From positions 744,001-808,000 of the forward strand of contig OZ037871.1 of the NCBI GenBank assembly GCA_964035575.1: DNA of 64,000 bases, read 5' to 3'. The notes below the pieces were generated by a model, which was not told the origin of the DNA, searched no databases, and saw only the letters and a list, made by a program, of their open reading frames with translations. Source of the stretch: Rhynchopus sp. YZ270_cl-10. Its lineage: Eukaryota > Euglenozoa > Diplonemea > Diplonemida > Diplonemidae. Both the position numbers and the translations under genes were made by a program. Below are positions 1-6,818 of the stretch, one piece after another (the first letter of the stretch is position 1; each line of letters opens with the position of its first letter).

Positions 1-866
1 GACAGTTAAACATATTTACATACCTTGTCTTCATCGTAACCTGCGCCTTCGCTGCTGTCAAGGTGCCTTCTCTGGGTACAGTGCCCAGTGTCCAGTACAG
101 AAAAAAAAATTCGTCTAAAAAATCGAGTACGCAAAACCACATTTTAGACATTTTAGACCCCTACAGAGGCTCAAAAGTGCCAAATTTTGCTTTTATGTCC
201 TCAAATCGTAAAAATTAGCTACTACAGTACACGGGGTATGACCGTATTTTGGCTGAAATTTTGACTTGAAAATTTTTTTCAACATTTGCCCAATCTGAGG
301 TTTTCTTTGGATTTTTTGGGCCATTTTATGACCTACCACGGCCAGTTTTGGGCAAAAAAGTTATTTTTTCTTTGGTCAAAAATCGCCTTGTCTAACCACT
401 GTTTCGTGTAGGATTGTTCAAATACGTGTATTTGGTGAAACCCCAGATGGTCAAAACACCCGAATTTTGCGTTCTTTTGCATTTTTCGGTGCCCCAAGAC
501 CCAACCCAGAGGCCAAATTTTTCCCGAAAAAAAAATTTTTTTTTTTGAGATTTTTCGATTTTTTGCTAAGGTGATGCCCATACAAAATGTACAGGGTGCA
601 CACAAATAGCCGTGGAATAAATTCTAGATGCTCTAAACTGCTCGTAAGTGCCTTTATTTGCACTTTTAGCCCAGTTTTGAGGTCATATGGACCCACCAAG
701 GGCATTTTTGTGTTGTCAAAAAAAAAAAAAAAACCTGGTCACAGTGGCCAAATACCTGGTCACTGACCAGGTATACCTGGTCATGACCAGGTATACCTGG
801 TCAATCTGACCAGGTCAAAACCTGGTCATATTACCTGGTCAACTGACCAGGTATCCTCTGACCAGC
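1..866. mobile_element. AT-rich dispersed element, cut by window start
   Basis: This AT-rich stretch has no credible coding region. Positions about 240-375 match the reverse complement of about 48,650-48,800 over some 140 bases, so the two share a repeated element interior in opposite orientation. The right part ends in an array of short inverted repeats (734-866), as subterminal repeats of a DNA transposon would. No transposase is visible. The left end lies outside the window. Confidence 0.55.
734..866. repeat. Array of ACCTGGTCA / TGACCAGGT inverted 9-mers
   Basis: The 9-mer ACCTGGTCA and its complement recur about ten times in 130 bases, often as head-to-head pairs around a TATA spacer. 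The array can fold into nested hairpins. Its place at the edge of the element at 1-866 suggests subterminal binding sites for a transposase, which is inference. Confidence 0.75.
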
Positions 867-1282
867 GCACGGTGAATGTTACCCCCATTTGATAGCCCCT
901 ATGGGGGGGGGGGAGGGTTTCATGAATGGAGGGAAGGATACCAGAGCTCCTTAGTCTTGGATAATGGTTTGTATTGGGTATTTTTTTTTTCTTCCAATCT
1001 TCACAAACTCATTCTCATGTTGGAACACTACATTGTGCCAAACATTTCGATGGTGTAGAGAGAAAATTACATTATCCCCGACACCCTTTGCAAAACCGTT
1101 CAGCTGATGCTGTGCGATAACGATGATCGAGGTGACTACGTGCTCGAGAGATTTCGGTTCATCTACATGGTGAAAATACTCCATCTTTCGATTCAAAATG
1201 ATGTCATCAACATTTTTATCAGAGTGCATTACAACAAACTTCAGATGCAATTTAGGGTCCCCCCATAAGGGCAGTGATCTAA

Positions 1283-1380
1283 AATACGCACTGCTACGTA
1301 TTAATACGTAATGCGTGGGGGTAAGCCACGTATTACATATTGTTACATATTTACGTATTAAAACGATATTTTGCCACGTA
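1283..1380. repeat. Cluster of TACGTA palindromes
   Basis: TACGTA or ACGTATT recurs six or more times in about 100 bases, in both orientations. The rest of 867-1660 shows only low-complexity sequence and the hairpin at 1389. The cluster looks like another short palindrome array of transposon or regulatory type; no function is evident. Confidence 0.45.
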
Positions 1381-1388
1381 TTTTAGAA

Positions 1389-1436
1389 GGTGACTAAGCA
1401 CGAGAGTCTTAGGATCATCTTATAAACTTTTCTTTA
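1389..1436 (+). other. H1 hairpin with conserved loop and tail
   Basis: Prototype of the H1 family. GGTGA pairs with TCATC and CTAAG pairs with CTTAG around a loop containing ACGAGAG; two unpaired bases (GA) sit on the 3' side. The tail CTTATAAACTTTTCTTT follows. The pairing and loop are direct observations. A role as a processing or small-RNA signal is inference. Confidence 0.6.
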
Positions 1437-1665
1437 GATCACTACCATTAGGGGACATATTTAAACGCAGGCTGAAACCATTGGAATGTCTCTCGAGAGG
1501 TAGGTGGGTTTTTCTCAAAGGGTGGTGGGGTGACGATGCATTTGCTATGTGATGTGTCGCGGGGATTGGGGTAGGGGAGGTGTTTAACAAGGTCTCGTCT
1601 CGATGCTCACGGGGAGTTCGTTTTCTGTCTCCCAACGATTTCTCAAAAAAAAGGCAAAAAGAAAT

Positions 1666-1691
1666 AGTGGAGCTCCTCGGGTGTCTACACT
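1666..1691 (+). other. H2 hairpin (AGTGGAGC...CACT)
   Basis: AGTG pairs with CACT around a CCTCGGGTG-containing interior, followed by TAATACAAAGTTTTC. Near-identical copies lie at 19155 (same duplicated block) and related ones at 40915 and 61766. A 23-base reverse-complement fragment is at 34518-34540. Confidence 0.45.
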
Positions 1692-1842
1692 AATACAAAG
1701 TTTTCAAAGAAATAAAAGAATAGTAAAAAAAAGCGTATCGTCGTTTCTGTAGGGAAGGAACAACAAGAAGGTATCGGGTCTCATTTTTCCTTCGAGGAGT
1801 GGGTGGGGGTGAATAACGGAATTCGTTGTAGTCATGTGCAAG

Positions 1843-1913
1843 TGCTGTGATGATCATCCATTTCATACTGTCCTCCGATGCTGACAACTTTATGTGGTTT
1901 AATTTCTGAGCGT
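1843..1913 (+). ncRNA. Box C/D small nucleolar RNA, type S1 (copy 1)
   Basis: Box C is GTGATGA (1847-1853) and box D is CTGA (1906-1909). An internal CTGA lies about 25 bases before box D and may be box D'. GUGC before box C pairs with GCGU after box D using two wobble pairs, where other copies have perfect ACGC/GCGU. Size and architecture fit a methylation-guide RNA; the target was not identified. Confidence 0.7.
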
Positions 1914-1934
1914 CTTCCCCTCCACATGCTCTCT

Positions 1935-2008
1935 GTGTGTATGATGATTATCCATTCTCATAGCGTTCCGATGGCGACAAAGACTTGTGGTTTAATTCTG
2001 ACACACAC
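1935..2008 (+). ncRNA. Box C/D small nucleolar RNA, type S2 (copy 1)
   Basis: Box C is ATGATGA (1941-1947) and box D is CTGA (1998-2001). The terminal stem is GUGUGU/ACACAC. S2 aligns with S1 along its length and shares the sequence GTGGTTTAATT just upstream of box D, so both probably guide the same target site from that position. The upstream half has diverged and box D' has decayed to GCGA. Confidence 0.72.
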
Positions 2009-2029
2009 ACACTGTACATCCGAAACTTC

Positions 2030-2095
2030 TGCAGCCCATCACGCCAGTGTCTGTCTGAGGAGTTGGACAGCCACTTTTAATCTTGGGCAAGATAT
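2030..2095 (+). ncRNA. Single-hairpin H/ACA-like RNA with AGA box, type S3 (copy 1)
   Basis: GCCCA (2034-2038) pairs with TGGGC (2084-2088). An inner AGUG/CACU stem leaves an internal loop that could be a pseudouridylation pocket. AGA (2090-2092) follows the hairpin and is three bases from the proposed end. Single hairpins with an AGA box are the known kinetoplastid and euglenid form of H/ACA RNA. The fold was drawn by eye. Confidence 0.55.
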
Positions 2096-2134
2096 GTTTT
2101 GGACAAACAGTTTTCTTATCATGTATCTATTTCG

Positions 2135-2213
2135 ATGATGACCCATATTACTTACCTTACATTGTCTGATCCCTTCATTGGTTTGAAGCTAACTTACCTG
2201 TCAAATCGTCTGA
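2135..2213 (+). ncRNA. Box C/D small nucleolar RNA, type S4 (copy 1)
   Basis: Box C is ATGATGA (2135-2141) and box D is CTGA (2210-2213), with an internal CTGA near the middle that suits box D'. No clear terminal stem is visible, which weakens the call compared with S1 and S2. The unit is kept nearly unchanged in nine copies. Confidence 0.6.
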
Positions 2214-2254
2214 GCACATCTGCGAACATGTCTGTGTGTGGGTCTGTTCACGTC

Positions 2255-2344
2255 ACACCGAATGATGACCAAATACGATAAGAGTACCTGAGCCTTCTGG
2301 CAGTGCTGAGAACTTCGAGTATTTTCAAATACACCTGACAGTGT
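2255..2344 (+). ncRNA. Box C/D small nucleolar RNA, type S5 (copy 1)
   Basis: Box C is ATGATGA (2262-2268) and box D is CTGA (2335-2338). Two internal CTGA boxes could serve as D'. ACAC upstream pairs with GTGT downstream across a small asymmetric loop. A short GTATT/AATAC hairpin sits before box D. Confidence 0.58.
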
Positions 2345-2405
2345 TGCACGCCCTCCCTTGCTGTTGGGTGGGTCACCCTTCTCACTTCACTCACTCTAAA
2401 CCCCC

Positions 2406-2477
2406 ACGCTGTGATGATCATCCATTTCATACTGTCCTCCGATGCTGACAACTTTATGTGGTTTAATTTCTGAGCGT
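2406..2477 (+). ncRNA. Box C/D small nucleolar RNA, type S1 (copy 2)
   Basis: Box C GTGATGA at 2411-2417 and box D CTGA at 2470-2473, closed by a perfect ACGC/GCGU terminal stem. It lies about 560 bases after copy 1, which gives the cassette period. Confidence 0.75.
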
Positions 2478-2498
2478 CTTCCCCTCCACATGCTCTCT

Positions 2499-2571
2499 GT
2501 GTGTATGATGATTATCCATTCTCATAGCGTTCCGATGGCGACAAAGACTTGTGGTTTAATTCTGACACACG
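2499..2571 (+). ncRNA. Box C/D small nucleolar RNA, type S2 (copy 2)
   Basis: Box C at 2505-2511, box D at 2562-2565, stem GUGUGU/ACAC. It is the last cassette unit before the surface-protein gene at 2770; similarity to the cassette stops at about 2571. Confidence 0.72.
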
Positions 2572-2769
2572 CGTTAAACAGCTATCGACCCCTCTACCAA
2601 TAGGTCTAGCCTTTACGTTCCTCTGCGAAGTTGAAGAGGCCTTCTTCCCTCCTGGTTTCCCCAAGAGGTCCATTATCAGGAACCTCTTGCGCGTACGCCT
2701 CTCCTTCTTTCTCCTCATATCCTGTATCACAACACACAACGAATCAGGGCAGTAAACACAGACCAAACG

Positions 2770-4980
2770 ATGCTGGTGAACGTGTTGATGCTTGCGGCTG
2801 CAAGTAAAAGTCTCAACTGTTGGGGAGGGGAAGTGGGGTCTATCACCACAACCTCAAACCCGGACCTCATTTTTGCCCAAGGCGATTGCGGGGCTATGTG
2901 GTACAATGTCAGCGACAAAGCTAACCCTCACCTTGCGAGCCTTCCTCACTACACAAAGGGCGGCCTCTCTGGAATTTATTTAAGTCGCTTTTACGGCGCT
3001 ACAAGCGGTGGGGACATTGTCGCCGTGTTCTCTGGTATAGCGGACCAGGGTAGATACGCGGATTATGTAGTGCTGTATTCAGTTGACACCCGCGAAGCAC
3101 TTGCAGCAGTTAATTTGTCAACCTCGGCTGGCAGAGTGATCGACGTCGCAGTGCACAACAACCTGCTGTTCGTTGTTGGCTCGAAGGGACTTGCTGTTGT
3201 TAATGCAACAACCGGTGCTGTCGCCTTTTCTGCACCCTTCTCGTCGGATAACCTCAATTTTGAAGTTAAGGTCAGCCCCGAAGCTAAACTACTGTACACC
3301 TACAATGCAACTGGGAACTGGGCGGTGGGAACAGTAACTATCCGCAGCTTGGACACATTTGCCCTTCTGAGCTCATTCAAGCACCAGGGGACGACCAAGA
3401 TTTTGACTCCAACAGGATCACCGACGGAAGTATACTTATTCGCGTCTTCCCGACTCACAAAAGTGGACGTTTCTGATCCTGCGAATCCAGTTGTGGGGAG
3501 TACAAGCAGTATTCTAAGTGAATATATTGCGGATATTGTTTGGACGGATGTGCTCGTTATCGCAACCTACACAATGCACAATACGGGAGACCCACCAGAC
3601 GATGTGCGCGTGCTTGACCCTCTGAATGGGTTTAGCATCACTGCTCGGTCCAACGCTGAAGTTTATCTGTATAACGCTCACCTTGCAGTCGGAGACACGG
3701 GGACCATCTACTGTGTGTCGGGCGAATCGAAGTTGGTGGTGTTTGAGCAGCAGGGCTCTGACTTAGTTATGTCTGGGGAATCAGAGCCGAGCATTGTGGA
3801 CCCCTCAGCAGCTGTGGAGATAGAGCCGGGCGTTATGGCTGTGATGGGGTCGTCGCACGGGGTTTATATTGTGGACACGCACGGCCCTATGCCGAAAGTG
3901 TTGGCAAACCTGTCATGGGGGACCATATTGGATACCAATCCGATGTGTGTTTCACGTAAACATGCGCTGCTTCTTGTTCAGGAGGAACCAGCCAATCTGC
4001 CGGTTTATCTTGTCGCATACAACGTATCTGACCCCACCGCGCCTGCACCCGTGTGGAGGAAGGAAGATGGAATGTACTCATGTGCTTTTACTGAAGATGT
4101 CTTTCTACTCACTCAAACTTCTGATTCGTACCCAACGAAGGTCGAAGTTGTTGATGCGACCACAGGGGAGACGACTGACACGGTAGTCGTCGGGAACGGG
4201 AGGAGTGCAGGCGTGTCAAGGGGATACCTATTCTTCTCGTCCGAAGGTGATGTGAAAGCCTTCCATATTTCTGAGTCCCTGCAGGTGGAGCCTCTTCCGG
4301 ATTTACTGTTGAATTACTCAACGGGCAATTTTGCCTACGGTACGGACACAAGTATGTGCGTGGTCCAATGTGACTCGAAGTGGAACCCTGGGATCCCCGG
4401 GAATCTAAGCATTTTTATGTACGACACACGGAGGGACAGTGCCGAGGTGGGGGAACCTGTCCAACAACTGGACTATACTAATGCGACGATGTCTCTCTTG
4501 AGTGGGCAAACAATGGTGGTTCAAGATTTCAGCGGGAACGCCAGCATGATGCTGATATACGACACGAGCACGTCACCCATTACGTTGACGAAGGCTGTTG
4601 AAGACGAGGACCTCGTATACCCGAACTTTGTGATGGGCGATACGTTTTACCGAATGGGGGGACAGGGCGGAGCAATTACTTTTTACAATCCTACATCTAC
4701 ACCTGTCACATCTACACCTGCCACACCTGCACCTGTCACACCTGCACCTGTCACACCTATACCTGACACACCTGACACACCTACGCCTGCCACACCTGCC
4801 CCTGCCACATCTGCTGCAGGGGTACCTTGGCTTATTGTGGCGGGGTCTGCCGTCTTCTTAGCAGCCGCTGCGTTTGCTGGGGGCTGGTTCTTGAAGTCGA
4901 AGATGAAGGTGCGCGAGGTGGACGAGAATTCGGGTTTGTGCGACGAAATAGTGAACGACAACGTGCAGGAAGTGGAATGA
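2770..4980 (+). CDS. Surface beta-propeller-like membrane protein (LVIVD-type repeats), copy 1
   Basis: A 736-residue protein. It starts with a short hydrophobic stretch that may be a signal sequence. Residues about 30-640 hold recurring blocks with the pattern hydrophobic-x-V-x-D-S/P-A-x-P (such as DVSDPANPV and YNVSDPTAP). These resemble LVIVD repeats, which fold as beta-propeller blades. A Thr/Pro-rich stalk follows (about 640-680) with TPA/TPV units, like an O-glycosylated mucin stalk, then one membrane helix (about 683-703) and a cytoplasmic tail of about 30 acidic residues. Many NxS/T sites support exposure outside the cell. The start is the first ATG after the small-RNA units. It is a close paralogue of the gene at 19695. 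Ligand and role are unknown. Confidence 0.85.
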   Translation: MLVNVLMLAAASKSLNCWGGEVGSITTTSNPDLIFAQGDCGAMWYNVSDKANPHLASLPHYTKGGLSGIYLSRFYGATSGGDIVAVFSGIADQGRYADYVVLYSVDTREALAAVNLSTSAGRVIDVAVHNNLLFVVGSKGLAVVNATTGAVAFSAPFSSDNLNFEVKVSPEAKLLYTYNATGNWAVGTVTIRSLDTFALLSSFKHQGTTKILTPTGSPTEVYLFASSRLTKVDVSDPANPVVGSTSSILSEYIADIVWTDVLVIATYTMHNTGDPPDDVRVLDPLNGFSITARSNAEVYLYNAHLAVGDTGTIYCVSGESKLVVFEQQGSDLVMSGESEPSIVDPSAAVEIEPGVMAVMGSSHGVYIVDTHGPMPKVLANLSWGTILDTNPMCVSRKHALLLVQEEPANLPVYLVAYNVSDPTAPAPVWRKEDGMYSCAFTEDVFLLTQTSDSYPTKVEVVDATTGETTDTVVVGNGRSAGVSRGYLFFSSEGDVKAFHISESLQVEPLPDLLLNYSTGNFAYGTDTSMCVVQCDSKWNPGIPGNLSIFMYDTRRDSAEVGEPVQQLDYTNATMSLLSGQTMVVQDFSGNASMMLIYDTSTSPITLTKAVEDEDLVYPNFVMGDTFYRMGGQGGAITFYNPTSTPVTSTPATPAPVTPAPVTPIPDTPDTPTPATPAPATSAAGVPWLIVAGSAVFLAAAAFAGGWFLKSKMKVREVDENSGLCDEIVNDNVQEVE
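4681..4812 (+). repeat. Short tandem repeat coding the Thr/Pro stalk
   Basis: Imperfect repeats of the 9- to 12-base kind (ACACCTGCACCTGTC and variants) encode TPA/TPV/TPD units. The paralogue at 21587-21630 has fewer units, so stalk length varies between the copies. Confidence 0.75.
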
Positions 4981-5654
4981 TCGGGGGTTTGAAAAAACTT
5001 GTCTGATGACCAGGAAACAGACCTCCTCACCTGCTGAACCGACCCCAAAAGACTTTTACTTTTATATTGTTCATGCTCACGTGTTTGTGTATTTGTTTAT
5101 TCAACACTTTCCATCTTTTTTCAGGTCCTGGGCTGGACTATAAATTGCATCCGTCCCTGCTGAACTCTGTGAAGGTGTTGACCACTCGAATCGATGTCTT
5201 TACCTGAGAGACTACCAAACAGGAGGTGAGGAGGGGTATGCGGGGCGTTTTTGTGTCTTCAGGGTCTTTTTGTTTTTCAGCAACCCTGCCTCTTCTATAC
5301 TACCGGGGGTATTGATGTCTTTTATGGACGTTTTGTGGGCGGTTATTGGGTTTTGGGGTGACGAAAAGGACTAAAAAACGAGGTAAAACACTGTTCCCTT
5401 TTTCTGTCTTACTCACTCAAATAAAATACACGCTCGGTACCCAATCTGGACGCCCAAAAGCTTCGAAAACCACATATTTCCACTGCCGGCTCATTGTAAC
5501 CACAGGGATGCACCGATTTCGACTGTTCACCTCACCCTTCAGAAAACCCCCTCTAAAAATAAAAAACAGGCTCACAAAATTTCAATCCTATTCACAACGT
5601 TTCACAGCTATGTGGGTGGGAAAAGTTGACTCTGACACTCCAGGGAAAATAGGG
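4981..5654 (+). other. 3' region of surface-protein gene with intron-like segment
   Basis: This non-coding stretch is conserved with 21801-22474. It contains a 45-base segment, 5236-5280, that starts GTATGC and ends TTTTTCAG, matching the donor form and length of the smallest proven-looking intron in this window (15554-15598). The same segment is at 22056-22100. It may be a 3'UTR intron leading into the downstream small-RNA cluster. An open frame at 5346-5705 is shared by both copies but overlaps an S3 unit and looks fortuitous. Confidence 0.45.
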
Positions 5655-5720
5655 TGCAGCCCATCACGCCAGTGTCTGTCTGAGGAGTTGGACAGCCACT
5701 TTTAATCTTGGGCAAGATAT
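5655..5720 (+). ncRNA. H/ACA-like AGA-box RNA, type S3 (copy 2)
   Basis: GCCCA 5659-5663 pairs with TGGGC 5709-5713; AGA at 5715-5717. This copy opens the cluster that lies between the surface-protein gene and the LamG gene. Confidence 0.55.
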
Positions 5721-5773
5721 GTTTTGAACAAACTGTTTTCTTTGTTGGGGTTGTTTTTCATGCACCTATTTCG

Positions 5774-5852
5774 ATGATGACCCATTTTACTTACCTTACA
5801 TTGTCTGATCCCTTCATTGGTTTGAAGCTAACTTTCCTGTCAAATCGTCTGA
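5774..5852 (+). ncRNA. Box C/D RNA, type S4 (copy 2)
   Basis: Box C 5774-5780, internal CTGA 5805-5808, box D 5849-5852. Confidence 0.6.
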
Positions 5853-5893
5853 GCACATCTGCGGACATGTCTGTGTGTGGGTCTGTTCACGTC

Positions 5894-5983
5894 ACACCGA
5901 ATGATGACCAAATACGATAAGAGTACCTGAGCCTTCTGGCAGTGCTGAGAACTTCGAGTATTTTCAAATACACCTGACAGTGT
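5894..5983 (+). ncRNA. Box C/D RNA, type S5 (copy 2)
   Basis: Box C 5901-5907, internal CTGA at 5927 and 5945, box D 5974-5977, outer ACAC/GTGT stem. Confidence 0.58.
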
Positions 5984-6044
5984 TGCACGCCCTCCCTTGC
6001 TGTTGGGTGGGTCACCCTTCTCACTTCACTCACTCTAAACCCCC

Positions 6045-6116
6045 ACGCTGTGATGATCATCCATTTCATACTGTCCTCCGATGCTGACAACTTTATGTGG
6101 TTTAATTTCTGAGCGT
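6045..6116 (+). ncRNA. Box C/D RNA, type S1 (copy 3)
   Basis: Box C 6050-6056, D'-like CTGA 6084-6087, box D 6109-6112, perfect ACGC/GCGU stem (6045-6048 with 6113-6116). Confidence 0.75.
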
Positions 6117-6137
6117 CTTCCCCTCCACATGCTCTCT

Positions 6138-6211
6138 GTGTGTATGATGATTATCCATTCTCATAGCGTTCCGATGGCGACAAAGACTTGTGGTTTAATT
6201 CTGACACACAC
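6138..6211 (+). ncRNA. Box C/D RNA, type S2 (copy 3)
   Basis: Box C 6144-6150, box D 6201-6204, stem GUGUGU (6138-6143) with ACACAC (6206-6211). Confidence 0.75.
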
Positions 6212-6232
6212 ACACTGTACATCCGAAACTTC

Positions 6233-6298
6233 TGCAGCCCATCACGCCAGTGTCTGTCTGAGGAGTTGGACTGCCACTTTTAATCTTGGGCAAGATAT
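6233..6298 (+). ncRNA. H/ACA-like AGA-box RNA, type S3 (copy 3)
   Basis: GCCCA 6237-6241, TGGGC 6287-6291, AGA 6293-6295. This copy has GACTGCC where copy 1 has GACAGCC, a change in the bulge beside the inner stem. Confidence 0.55.
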
Positions 6299-6350
6299 GT
6301 TTTGGACAAACTGTTTTCTTTGTTTGGGATACGGTTTCCCCCTTCGACCG

Positions 6351-6429
6351 ATGATGACCCATTTTACTTACCTTACATTGTCTGATCCCTTCATTGGTTT
6401 GAAGCTAACTTTCCTCTCAAATCGTCTGA
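6351..6429 (+). ncRNA. Box C/D RNA, type S4 (copy 3), last unit of its cluster
   Basis: Box C 6351-6357, box D 6426-6429. After box D the cassette ends and the sequence turns into TACGTAATAACCCTTGGG. A close relative of this ending also follows the last S4 at 57527 and 63049, so it marks the cluster end. Confidence 0.6.
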
Positions 6430-6818
6430 GCACATCTACGTAATAACCCTTGGGAAGATCTTGAACAAGATACGTTTTTTTGGCCAGACTGTTTTCTTTG
6501 CTGACAGTGTTGCACGCCCTTCCCTTGCTGTGGGTTTATGCGTGGGTTGGGGTGCGTTGGGGCGCAGTACACACCACAACACTGTCACATGGGGTTTCCA
6601 ACGGGGTCTACTTTGCACGGGATTTTCTTTTGAAAATGCTGGTTGCCGTAGATGCTGGGAGGGAAACGGGGTTAGCATTTCCATCACACGATGCCGACAC
6701 TACCACTCTTGCACCCAACGCAAGCACAGTCATTACCAACCACCCCCCCCTCTCCAGAACCTCCCCCACCCTCCCACCCTCTCTTGTGTTTCATGCACAT
6801 CCCTATTGAAAGTGAGAG

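Larger units (their letters stand above)
2411..6429 (+). repeat. Segmental duplication, copy 1 (partner 19336-23236)
   Basis: About 4 kb is repeated in direct orientation at 19336-23236, including small-RNA units, the whole surface-protein gene, its 3' region with a 45-base intron-like segment, and the following small-RNA cluster. The sequence just upstream (about 1662-1850) also has a counterpart at 19150-19337. Copy 1 carries an extra cassette between those parts, as unequal recombination between cassette repeats would leave. Confidence 0.85.

Noticed and set aside
1389-1436. H1 as a selenocysteine insertion element or hammerhead ribozyme
   Set aside because: UGA and GA are present, but the helix between them is far too short for the former, and the hammerhead core (CUGAUGA...GAAA) is absent.
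1878-2138. Recurring 60-160-residue frames in each small-RNA cluster (for example 6081-6443, 22901-23161, 62076-62555)
   Set aside because: They translate S1-S4 units; boxes and stems explain the conservation better than coding does.
5346-5705. 119-residue frame shared by both duplication copies (also 22166-22525)
   Set aside because: It overlaps an S3 small-RNA unit and its conservation is explained by the recent duplication.
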